Of a stretch of DNA of 64,000 nt, positions 10,650 to 20,600 are shown in pieces. Position numbers and translations under genes: made by a program. The DNA comes from Hexactinellida sp. DTS-2022 (taxonomy: Eukaryota; Porifera; Hexactinellida): assembly GCA_028753945.1 (NCBI GenBank), contig JAPNXP010000007.1, positions 3,968,001 through 4,032,000 of the forward strand. The letters run 5' to 3'. The notes below the pieces were generated by a model. It had not been told where the DNA came from. It saw only the letters and a program-made list of their open reading frames with translations, and ran no database searches. Position 1 is the stretch's first letter; each line of letters opens with the position of its first letter.

Positions 10650-11606
10650 CAGGGCTTTGAATATATCATGATATATGATATATGTATATATATCATATCT
10701 ATTTTTTCAAATCGAGATATATCAATCAGTATCATATCACTTGGATTGAGGTGATATTTATATCATATATCTTGTGTGACCACACAACAACCGCGAAGTG
10801 GTTGGTGTGTGGTTGGGTTCTGCCGCGAAGCGCGCAAGTATCTATATAGATTGATGCTACAGTATATCTATATAGACTAGGGCGCCTCGCTTGCTAGCGC
10901 GCTTCGCAGCAGAACCCAACCACACACAAACCGGATCGCGGTTGGTGTATGGTTTATACACTTCTAACATTGATTATAAAGCGTAAATAGGCCTAAATAG
11001 TCAAATTTAACAATGTGAAATTTTAGTAATTACGTCATCATGTGCTAATGAGTTAGCATATTGGAAATCTGGTGTGACCAAAGTGTCCGCATCATTAATG
11101 TGCATGTTCTATTAAATTTTCAGATTTTTATCTCTTAGAGTGCGGGAATTATGTGCGATTAAGTGACTTTTCAGGGTTCTCGAAATGTGACAATGACGTC
11201 ATAACTTGTTGAGGTGTGAGAAATTTTGAGTGAAAACCTGAAATTATTGACGGGTGCCAAAAGTTACCCCTATATGCCAAAAATCACATCTGGAAACCGG
11301 AAACCTAATTCTTTTTCAATTTTTATAATTGGAGCCTCTCAGACTCAAGTTAAAAACCCCGAGATCGCGACGTTCCAGTCCTTATCTTAAGGAGTCTATG
11401 CATTGAATGTTCATTGATGCTTTTCAGTTTCATATGTTTTTTTGTTCATATGTTTTTGAGTGAAAATTATAGCTGATATATACATCATTGTTAATTTTAC
11501 TAAACGTGTATATGATATGATATCACTCATATATCATTGATCATAATATATATATCATATATCATATCAGATATATATAGTATGATATGATATATTCAAA
11601 GCCCTG
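10650..11606. mobile_element. Non-autonomous hAT-type element filled with ATATCA repeats
   Basis: It starts CAGGGCTTTGAATATATCAT and ends with the complement of CAGGGCTTTGAATATATC. The target duplication is TGCCAGTA (10642-10649) against TGTCAGTA (11607-11614), 7 of 8. The arms are ATATCA/TGATAT units, so the block is nearly self-complementary. Helitron sequence was inserted in the middle (about 10775-11300). A truncated sibling lies at 60179-60330. Confidence 0.85.
10775..11300 (-). mobile_element. Helitron pieces in opposite orientations
   Basis: A plus-oriented 3' piece ends with CCGCGAAGCGCGCAAG near 10830 (CTAG altered to CAAG). A minus-oriented 3' end starts CTAGCGCGCTTCGC at 10894 and continues through the usual interior (AAATAGGCCTAAATAGTCAA, CATCATGTG) to about 11300. 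The 5' end is not recognisable. It is inserted in the ATATCA element. Confidence 0.65.
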
Positions 11607-11614
11607 TGTCAGTA

Positions 11615-12254
11615 GCAAGCGCACTTGAATTTTAACCAAATAACCGACTTACAGTCCCTAATTTAGAATATTTTATATTTTGAACCAAATCCTGAAAATG
11701 CAAGCTCACAGGCTGATAGACCAAATCCTGATAAAGCAAGCTCACGATGCATGTTGGCCTACAAGTCTACCTTTTAGAGTTTTAAAACCCAAAGCAAACA
11801 AAGATTTACGACAAGAATCTGGAAATTTGTTTAATTCTGTGGAATACCTGCACATTCTTTGTTCTATTAGTCAAATCTAGTAAAAGCGTCGACTACGGAC
11901 CGAATACCAGTTAGAACCTTAGTTCTATACGTAGATGATTTTCCCGTGTTTTATACGGAAACAACGAGAAATATACAAATAGTGTTGACCGAGTTATAAT
12001 CATGGTAACAACCGAACAGTATTGATACATCAATTGTATAACTGGTTATAAATAAGGTTAGTTTCGATTATAACCAGAGCATTAAAGGAGCGTGCTACAA
12101 AGAGCGGCGCAGCAGGTGCGCGCTACTTTTAAATTTGAGGAGCGAAAACAGACTTGAAGCGCCGCTCCCTTTCATTGATAGGAACGCTGCGGGTAGCGCG
12201 ATCCAAAATATGAGCATCATTTAATGCCTTGAATCTTATCCCAGTTTTCAACCG
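11615..12254. other. Intron sequence without recognised features
   Basis: No gene recognised. A 66-codon open stretch at 11680-11880 has no family signature. A GC-richer patch lies at 12090-12200. Confidence 0.4.
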
Positions 12255-12262
12255 GATCTATA

Positions 12263-12601
12263 CAGTGGCGGCGCGAGGGGGGGGCGCGGGGGGGCGGCCG
12301 CCCCCCCTGGCTTTTGATCCGCCCCCCCTGTGGGGGGGCGGGAACTCGCTTGTCTGTTATAGGAGTACTTAATGTTAATGCGGAAATGCTAAATGCCCTG
12401 GACAGGGAGTTCATAATTTGCCGTTTTGCACCACCGTACACTATTATAGGACAGATTATTTAACCAAGTTTGTCATTAAAAATATCGATTTTGGTTTGAA
12501 TATGAATTTTGGAATGTTTACAACTATTGGGTTTGCCCCTCCAGTGCATTGGTCCGCCCCCCTTTCGCCCCCCCACTGGGGCTGTGCTGGCGCCGCCCCT
12601 G
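12263..12601. mobile_element. hAT-type miniature element, CAGTGGCGGCGC ends
   Basis: It starts CAGTGGCGGCGCGAGG and ends CTGGCGCCGCCCCTG. The exact 8-bp target duplication GATCTATA lies at 12255-12262 and 12602-12609. G/C homopolymer tracts lie just inside both ends. Non-coding, 339 bp. Confidence 0.93.
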
Positions 12602-12774
12602 GATCTATATAGTATACACATAGGAATGTATAGTAATTAAAATCGAATACCGGAACCCAGTATAATTACATATTTAATGTTTAAAGTTAAATACGCATTG
12701 TAAAACGCAAAAATATCACCTGCACTTCTAAAGGTCCGTGGTCCATATTAACATTGTCGTTTCCAGGCCTTATA

Positions 12775-12963
12775 CAGTTAGGTTCTATTATAATGACATT
12801 CAAGAAACCAAAAATGTGTTCATAATAGAGATACATGATATTAAGCGAACTCAACCTAGTCAAAACCTAAGTAAATTGTTAATTGGACCCTAGGGCTTGT
12901 TCATAATAAAAATATTTCATATTAAGCAGGCGAAAAATTGTTCACAATAAGCAAACCTGACTG
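12775..12963. mobile_element. pogo/Tc1-type miniature element
   Basis: Ends CAGTTAGGTTCTATTATAAT and the complement of CAGTCAGGTTTGCTTATTGT, flanked by TA on both sides (12773-12774, 12964-12965). 189 bp, non-coding. Its right TA is also the left TA of the next element. Confidence 0.7.
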
Positions 12964-12965
12964 TA

Positions 12966-13688
12966 CGCTAACCAGCCAAAAGTATTTGAAAGTATTTAAT
13001 ATAGACACGATATTCGTCTGGTAACTTATTAACGGCTGTTTAAACTATTCTAAATGACTATAATTATCTTAATACATTGAACTGCAGATATAACGAAGTC
13101 GGATATAACAAAGGAATATATAGGTACCAAGCACTTCGTTAGAACGAGCACTTCTTCGCTGATAACTAAATGGATTTTCCCACAGAGCACTAAATGCTTA
13201 ATTATTATTCGCTTATAACGAATATCCGGATATAACGAAGGAATATATAGGTACCAAGCACTTCGTTAGAACGAGAGTTGATTGTATTGTTAAAAAATAT
13301 GATTATAATTTTTTTTTAATTTCATGGCATTTTATCAAATATCCATGAAGTGGCATAAGTGCCTCTGCCACGTATGTCAACTTGTGGCACAAATGGGAAT
13401 GTTGCGGCAACTCAGTAGAAAATAGTCATCATAATTTGAAATTAAGCACCTAGAAGAATTCAACCACGTGGAATCAGAATCTGAAATTCTAATTGCCTCA
13501 TAATGATCAGAAAATATATATTTAATTAGCTCATTATATACGTAGTTAATTTAACACCTCCATAAAAATATACACTAATTCATGAGTCTCATCATACCGA
13601 ACCCAATTTAGTCTATTGAAACTTAGGTGAATGTACAAAATTAATGTGGAATTTACTGATCTGTACGAATACCTTTGGTAGATGAATG
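12966..13688. mobile_element. Tc1/mariner-type miniature element (copy 2)
   Basis: It begins CGCTAACCAGCCAAAAGTAT after TA and shares its interior with the copy at 8071-8633. The right end is diverged (GAATACCTTTGG near 13675) but still followed by TA. It is interrupted by a pogo-type element at 13075-13284. Confidence 0.65.
13075..13284. mobile_element. pogo-type miniature element nested in Tc1-type copy
   Basis: Ends CATTGAACTGCAGATATAAC and the complement of CAATCAACTCTCGTTCTAAC, flanked by TA. It contains two near copies of GGATATAACRAAGGAATATA followed by GGTACCAAGCACTTCGTTAG. Confidence 0.75.
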
Positions 13689-13689
13689 T

Positions 13690-15077
13690 ATCAGTAGAAG
13701 AGAGAAATAATTGAGATTGTACTGGAATAGATACCAGATCTCTATCACAGTTTTACAGATAATGAATATGCTAAACATACAAAGCAAAATATTGTATTTC
13801 GTTGTAGTATTCTATACAATATTAATTGTAAATTTATTGTAATTAGTAATTCATAAATAATTTTATTAGGCGATGGAGTGTCTCAATACAATGCTATGGG
13901 AAATAGAGCAAACCGTTATTAGAGAATCTTATCCGGATGACCTTAATATAATTGTTATCTTGGGGATAACATTAGATTTAGTTAGCAACAAACCATCGGA
14001 TATAGTTGGACAGCCACTGAGGGAATACGAACCAGAGTTGACAGAAATTATCAAGGAAATGGCAATTGCCTCTTCAGACGTCTCTCCAAATAATAACTTG
14101 GAGTGAAAACAGCTACCTGCAGCTTCGTTCCATTATATCTCGATTTATTATTGGTAAAGGGAAAACAAAACTTGGATGGTGTTTCAAATCAATCAAACGA
14201 CGGCGGGTAATTACCTCACATACGAAAATTTTATCCAACGTGAATCCATATGAGGAAGTTATGTTGAAATAATGGCTGCTTATGCTATTCTGAATGTAAA
14301 TATTTACATTGCTAATAAGGATTATTGAATCAAAGGGTCTTAAATTCGTCATGCGCGTTGGGTTTGCTCAGATCTACTAACACCCCAACTGCCAATCTAT
14401 AAATAAATATATTCGTCCTACATTATGAACCTGTTGCATGAAATCACCTATCCCGATGTATGGAACAACTACAGATGAAGTCCTAACAGTATAGAACAAC
14501 TCACATCACTATTACAAAAGCGGTCAAATGCAGGGTACATCGAAATTTGTATGGACCTCTGCTAGAGTTTATTCACAAGCGACGTAATCCCCATCAAGGT
14601 AAGCCCAGGTAATGGAAACGCGACCAGCAACGCCATATCCCCAGTGGCGAGACACGAACTGTTATCTACGAGGTAAATGATTGAAGACTACAATACGTAT
14701 ATATGTACCAAGTAATCAAGTTAAACTTCTTTTTTAGTTTAAGTTAATATCGTATACGTTTTTTTCTTTAAGTTTTAGGTAAATTTGAAAAGTGCATTGT
14801 TATGGTGCATCATAATACATTTAACAATATCACCGGAAAATATAAATCCAATTCTCCCGTTTATCAGTTTTATAAACATACAGCGAAAATTAGCCTTCTA
14901 TACTCAAATTGATTACTAAGATCATATATATGCATTCCATAACAACGACATAATATATATATCCTCTTGCAAGAATATTATTGCACAATATATATCATAT
15001 AGTATACTTAATTATACTAATAAACTATAATATAAATACATAGTTAAATAATTAATTTGTTAGATAAATCTGTTAAG
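13690..15077. other. Intron sequence without a supported gene
   Basis: A 77-codon frame (13873-14106) is preceded by TTTTATTAGGCG, which could be an acceptor, but I recognise no domain and no partner exon. The rest is AT-rich. Confidence 0.4.
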
Positions 15078-15081
15078 TTAA

Positions 15082-15197
15082 CCCTCGGCTGGCTTGGGGT
15101 AAAAGGTATAAATAGAAAAACCCCACTTTCACTTTCACTTTCAATTGAAATTCAATTAACTTTCAGTTTCAATTTTACATTCCTAGCCAGACGAGGG
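15082..15197. mobile_element. piggyBac-type miniature element
   Basis: Flanked by TTAA on both sides (15078-15081, 15198-15201). Ends CCCTCGGCTGGCTTGG and the complement of CCCTCGTCTGGCTAGG. The 116-bp body contains CACTTT tandem units and a CAATTGAAATTCAATT palindrome. A diverged relative, without clean ends, lies around 48160-48260. Confidence 0.75.
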
Positions 15198-15201
15198 TTA
15201 A

Positions 15202-16411
15202 CATGTAAAGTATTTGCTACATAGTAAATTATTTTCTACAATTTAAAGAGGTTTGTCCAATGTTAAGATTGATATCCATAAAATTAATTGCAAATTTGAA
15301 TACATATATGTATATAATTGGCATACTCATATTGTGCTTGTTAGAATAAACATAACAAGAAATAATGTATATACCTATACCCTGTAAAAACATGAAGTGG
15401 AATGTTATATTTTTAGAATTATAAAAACCCCCGAAATTGGAACTATAAAGTTGATATAGCTCAATTGACTTTTATGGGTCGATTATGTGTTCGATTGATT
15501 GAAATTTTGAATTAAGGCTACTATACTATCTATAATTAACTTGAAGACCATTTAATAACTTTCTAATACAGGTAATAAGCCACTGTGCTTTGGGTTTGTA
15601 GTTACGGTGAATAGGTGAGTGTATCAATAATATCCTAATGACATTGCACAGTTTGAGTCCTTCCATGAGGTTTTAATTTCAATTTACATTTAACCAACAC
15701 GCTTTGCTTTCTAGGTCACTTAGTAGGAGAATACGACCACAAAATGGTAGGATTGAGTATATTGATAATATGGCGTGACCAACATGTCCGCATCTTTAAT
15801 GCACAAGCTCTACTAAATCTTTCAAATGTTTATCTTATAGACGTATTAAACAACTTAGAAATTATTAACACTTCTCAAATTATCACAATGACGTCATAGC
15901 TTAGCGAGGAGTGTGAATTTCGAGTGGAAAATTGTAGTCGAGGGCAAAAAGTAATGTACATAATATGCCCCTTGAAATTTGGAAGGGCAGTGGCGGTTCC
16001 AGAGGGGAGGGGGGTTGGGGATTGTAACCCCCTCTTAGATTTTAGATTACATTTGATAAATCTCCTTTGACTTCCACTACACTGCGTCTTAATCAGTTTA
16101 CAGTTGTGCCAGATGATAAAATAAAATCAATTAGTGACCCAAACCATAGCCTACTAAACATAAGGTCATTTCACAGAGCCCAATGCGCCTGGACCAGGGA
16201 TAAGATGATGGGGATTTTCTTATGTACCCATAAGGAAAATATATATATTTTGATCAAAACTAAAATGCTTGTCTGGTTCAGAAATATAGTTAACAAGATT
16301 CGTATATAAAATATTAGCAATTCTAATTAAAATTTCATCAAATTCAATCATACTTTGCCTTATAATGTAAGCTCCTTGTTTATTTATATATTGGACTCAT
16401 GCCCAACGCTT
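15202..16411. other. Intron sequence without a supported gene
   Basis: It contains Helitron-like interior words near 15760-15960 (TGACCAACATGTCCGCATC, CACAATGACGTCATAGC) and a G-rich run CAGTGGCGGTTCCAGAGG near 15988 that resembles a hAT terminus without a partner. Confidence 0.4.
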
Positions 16412-16743
16412 GTTCTACTCCCAGATGCTAGATGTGCATACTATAGTGATCATAGTGGTGTTGCAGTATTTCACATTCCTTCAGGGCCGCAAGACATCGT
16501 CCATAAGTGGAAACCATTCTGCAAAGAGATGGTGAGTATATCTTTACAAGTTGGACAAGCATAATTAATTACTTTACCAGTTTACCTATAAGCTTTTAAC
16601 TAGTGTTGTAAATTTCCAAAGATTTTGTAGTCCGTGGAAAATGCTGGAAAGATGACATTTTCAAATTATGCCTAGGAACATTATTTGAAATGCCAAAATT
16701 ATTGGGCCATTTAAGTTAATTAATACCGAGGAAAAATAACAAG

Positions 16744-16784
16744 CGCACAGTAACAACTCTACATTATAGAGTTGTTACTGTGCG
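16744..16784. repeat. Perfect 18-bp inverted repeat with 5-nt loop
   Basis: CGCACAGTAACAACTCTA at 16744-16761 pairs exactly with 16767-16784. It lies in the intron-like gap of the copy B THAP region. There are no terminator-like features; it resembles a snap-back duplication. Confidence 0.85.
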
Positions 16785-17345
16785 TTACATTATAGTTTTT
16801 CCATGTAAAATTTCTGGAAATTTGGGAATTTTTTGAAAATTTCCTAGGAAACTTTCCGACCTTACAACACTTACATCCTTTAATTAATCGTTCTAATTAT
16901 GAAATTATCTGCTAGATCTTCATACACTGAAATACATTTTCATTTGTGCTAAACACTTTGATCCTGATGATATCATTGACACACAAACTTATCTTGACAT
17001 GATGGCCAAACGAAGATACCCCAAGAAAAGCTACATTAAAGAAAGGCGCAGTACCTAAATACCTTCTTGGTGGCCCTGATCGTCTTAATGATCACACTAT
17101 CAAGTATCAGCGGCTTTGATAGAGACAAAAAGGAGAATGATTTACTGATCCAAGTATGTCAAGTTGTGCTAAATATAAATGTTTTGTATTTTACATGTTG
17201 TATGCTATTGTATATTATAGGCAATGAAACAGTGTTGACTTGTACGAAGAAGAACAGAGAAAATTCAGTGTCTCTAAACTAGATGACATAATCACTAAAT
17301 CATCTAACATTAAGATCCCCAAGAATGAATTTTTGGCACCTTGAT

Positions 17346-17735
17346 CAGTGGCGGCGCTAGGGCGCAGCCGCTGGGGGGGGCACCAGGTGGGCAAACCTGA
17401 ACCCAGGGGGGGCACACCTTTTTAGAAAAAAACGCAGGAATTCATAGTTGCCGTCGAGACTCGAGAATCCACATATTTTCCCAGTAGAGTATAAAAAACT
17501 AATCCCAATTTGCCCAAAACTCCAAGAATCGCAAGCCGTTCGCATTTCAAACTGGTGGATCCTGTTGTTCATGTTCAATATTGTTCATATTCGCTAAAAA
17601 TATCTGAGAATATTTGTTTTCCAAAGAATCTTTCAAAAGTGTGCCCCCCCTGGCGGGGGGGGGCACCATTTTCCCGTGGGGGGGCACGTGTCCCCCCTGG
17701 CCCCCCCCTGCCCCCCCCCCCTGGCGCCGCCACTG
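17346..17735. mobile_element. hAT-type miniature element, CAGTGGCGGCGC ends (second copy)
   Basis: It starts CAGTGGCGGCGCTAGG and ends CTGGCGCCGCCACTG. The exact 8-bp duplication ACCTTGAT lies at 17338-17345 and 17736-17743. Long C or G runs lie inside both ends. Same family as 12263-12601. Confidence 0.93.
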
Positions 17736-18265
17736 ACCTTGATGCCGCATTTATATTGTCAATCTGACATAAAATACAGTAGTGATTTCAGCACAAAAGA
17801 TTATTACTATTGACAAGTTTCTTCAAGTTAAAGTGTTATAATTGTGGAACACTTGCGAATCTCTCAATCAGATGTATGTCTAAAAACCGATAGATATGGA
17901 CATTGATTGATTAATCAACACTCTTGGAAGGGAGTTCGTCTCAAGGACCGAGATTCTTTGCCACTTATACATAATGATGCCACATTTAATTGAATGTCTA
18001 CTCGTTGGTTAGAGTCTGGGGAAGCTTGCCAGTTTCGAGGGAAATTAACAGTTCAAACCTTCACAAGTTTTCACCATTAAAGTATTGCACTGCCTAAACT
18101 TTTAGAATATAGACCGGCGAATGTGGAATTACCTAAGTATTGTCATCATTTATACAAATTGATCTTATTGAACACCATTTTGGATTATACAAACAGATGT
18201 AAAACTACAATGTATTAGTTCGTAAGTATTGGAAAATGAGAGGGTACTTAAACCGTCAAATGTTC

Positions 18266-18985
18266 ACGAGTGTTATCTTAGCGGCGGATTCATCGGCGGA
18301 TTCGCAGACCTCACGTTTATGCTAATAACTCAAAAAGTTTACGCTGTACGTGAAAAATTTTCACATCAGCGGGAAGATGAAAGTTGTGACAACCCATATA
18401 TAATCCCAAAATGTCAAAATTCCTTAAGATGACTCAGCAATTATCGCTCAAATTTAGACCTCGGTTTTTCCATAATAACTCAAAAATTATCCATCAAATC
18501 AAATTTTCCTTTTAATCACATGTCTATCTCACCTATGACAACCTGTCATGCAAATTTCAAAACAAAATATTCATTTTTGAAAAAAAATTTTGAACATAAA
18601 TTTCATTAAATTAATTTCACGATCTTATCGGCGGATTCGCAGACCTCACGTTTATGCTAATAACTCAAAAAGTTTACGCTGTACGTGAATTTTTTTTACA
18701 TCAGCGGAAAGATGAAAGTTGTGACAACCCATATATAATCCCAAAATGTCAAAATTCCTTAAGATGACTCAGCAATTTTCGCTCAAATTTAGACCTCGGG
18801 TTTTCCATAATAACTCAAAAATTATTCATCAAATCAAATTTTCCTTTTAATCACATGTCTATCTCACCTATGACAACCTGTAATGCAAATTTCAAAACAA
18901 AATATTCATTTTTGAAAAAATATTATTAACATAAAATTTCACTAAAATCGGCTTACAATGATGATTTCCAATATCCATAATGTTG
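18266..18985. repeat. Left terminal inverted repeat of the MULE-like element
   Basis: Two tandem ~340-bp copies (from about 18291 and 18629) share GCAGACCTCACGTTTATGC, TCAGCGG and ATCACATGTCTATCTCACC. They match the complement of 24445-25169 closely. Confidence 0.9.
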
Positions 18986-19713
18986 ATATGTTGTCATTTA
19001 ATAATACTATTGATAAGAATGTATTTGATTTGCGTCAGTGTTCACAGGAATTAAAGTTTTAGGTACCTCTGAAGAATAATTAATGACCGCATTCCTAATT
19101 ATATCAGGCTTAGTGATTACTTTCTGTAAACAAGCTTACATAATACAAACAACTTCATATATACAAATATATTTGGAATGCAATATTCATTAAGAGAATA
19201 GAATCAGACATATAAACAATATTATGGTTACTACAACAATGTTAGGTATTTTAAGCATCTCCAGGTTTTTCCATTTCCATAATCTGCGTAACTTCTATCT
19301 GAATGATCTTACTTGTGGCCATGTTCCTTCTCTCCAAATATACGTACTATTTGCCTTTAAAGAGGGTGAATCTCATATAAATGTAAAGCAACATATTATC
19401 TCAGAATATGACTTACCAACGAGTGCATGTTATTAAAATGGTGACAAATATTAGTAATGCTTTATATAGAAAGATCGAGATAACCAAAGTTATTCTAAAA
19501 AAGTAAGAGAACTACTTAGTAGAACATGGAAATAAAGAGAGAACTAGTTTATTGGTTTAGGATTTAACACATTAATGATAATATGCATTAATTCTTTTCA
19601 CTGATACGATATTAAAAGGGCGCCATTAAATATAACAGGAAAGTACATCTACAAATTGTGGTAAAACTATTGCAACTCTTCTAAAACTCTGCCTTGTTCA
19701 ATTTAAAAAATAA

Positions 19714-20600
19714 TTAACTATTATTTTCGAATTTAACAGAAATAATAGGTTCATAATGATTCCCAATATTTCGTATATATATCCCATTTGGGGTTGGCGC
19801 CTTCATTAACTCTTCAAAAGTTGATCCATTCCCTGAAAATCCAATCCAACGTGTTCCCAACGGACCCAAGAATACCCAGATATCTATATTAAATAACAAA
19901 GCAGTTGCAAAGAGTTCAAGATCAGTAGCCCATTTCCCACTCTTCCTCATTCCTGTTTTGTTGACCCAGTCTTGTACATTTCGATAATTACCCTGCGTAT
20001 AAACATATTTTGTGCGTAAATATTTATTGCAACTCATACTTAGGTCACCTAGCATATTATCAATTATTAGCTCCCTAAACTCTGCATGGAAATCTTGACT
20101 ACCAGTGATGAGATAAGAAATTGTCGAGAAATAGCAATTTCCATCGCCAATTATATATTGAGTCAAGTTTGGCGAATAACTAAATAAACTTTCTTCATTA
20201 TCTACAATATCATTATAGGAGTACGGTAACTCCTCGCGAAAGTGAAACTTCCACTTTTTACATGTAGAAATCTGCCAGTCTGTATGTGGCGGACGAAAGC
20301 TTGGTAGTACATATCGTATTAGCCCCGTCTCAACTATTTCCTCATCTGTAATTATAGAGGCCACTCGCATTACCTTTGATGCAGTTTGCGTACGTAAACT
20401 AGATAACTTTTCGCATTTTCGTGGGACAAATTTACGCTTAATTTTACATATTTTATTTTTCTTCTCAACTTTTTTCTTCTTAAATGTTTGAAATTCATAT
20501 GATTTAGGTTGTAAATAACCGCAATACACTTTCTTTTTTCGTGACCATTCTTCAACACTTTCCTCTTCCAAACTATTTTTACTCTTTTATGACCTTTAAA
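19714..20600 (-). pseudogene. OTU-family cysteine protease domain of the MULE-like element
   Basis: About 285 residues open in one frame. The catalytic signature is clear: IGDGNCYFSTISYLITGS carries Asp and Cys, and the C-terminal NIGNHYEPIISV supplies the His. Between them lie FHAEFRELIIDNM and WATDLELFATALLFNIDIWV, the usual OTU core. A lysine-rich stretch (KKKVEKKNKICKIKRK) precedes the domain. The frame upstream of about 20580 has no ATG, and one base shift joins it to the transposase frame (SKNSLEEESVEEW), so the ancestral product was probably a transposase-OTU fusion. OTU enzymes are deubiquitinases in general; a role in protecting the transposase is inference. All three catalytic residues remain. 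Confidence 0.85.

Larger units (their letters stand above)
16412..18207 (+). pseudogene. THAP-domain P-element-like transposase, heavily decayed (copy B)
   Basis: A THAP start is readable near 16418-16530 (DARCAYYSDHSGVAVFHIPS, then DIVHKWKPF). The second half of the finger follows about 370 bp later, near 16950, with FICAKHFDPDDI, giving the C-X2-H pair, so an intron or insertion lies between. It continues with a THAP linker (LKKGAVPKYLLGGP, near 17040). Much further on is a P-like RNase H motif, LIEHHFGLYKQM (near 18160). The catalytic blocks between are unreadable. A hAT element at 17346-17735 is inserted. Clearly dead; terminal repeats not found. Confidence 0.7.

Noticed and set aside
11680..11880. 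66-codon plus-strand frame
   Set aside because: No family motif, not supported by splice signals.
13873..14106. 77-codon frame after a possible splice acceptor
   Set aside because: Acidic, helical-looking but no domain, and no partner exon; inserting it would break the exact junction of the two LRR exons.
17510..17767. Proline/glycine-rich frames on both strands, also at 12217-12612 and 44947-45353
   Set aside because: Caused by the C/G homopolymer tracts inside hAT-type miniature elements.
19224..19436. 70-codon plus-strand frame inside the MULE-like element
   Set aside because: No motif, and it is antisense to the coding direction of the element.
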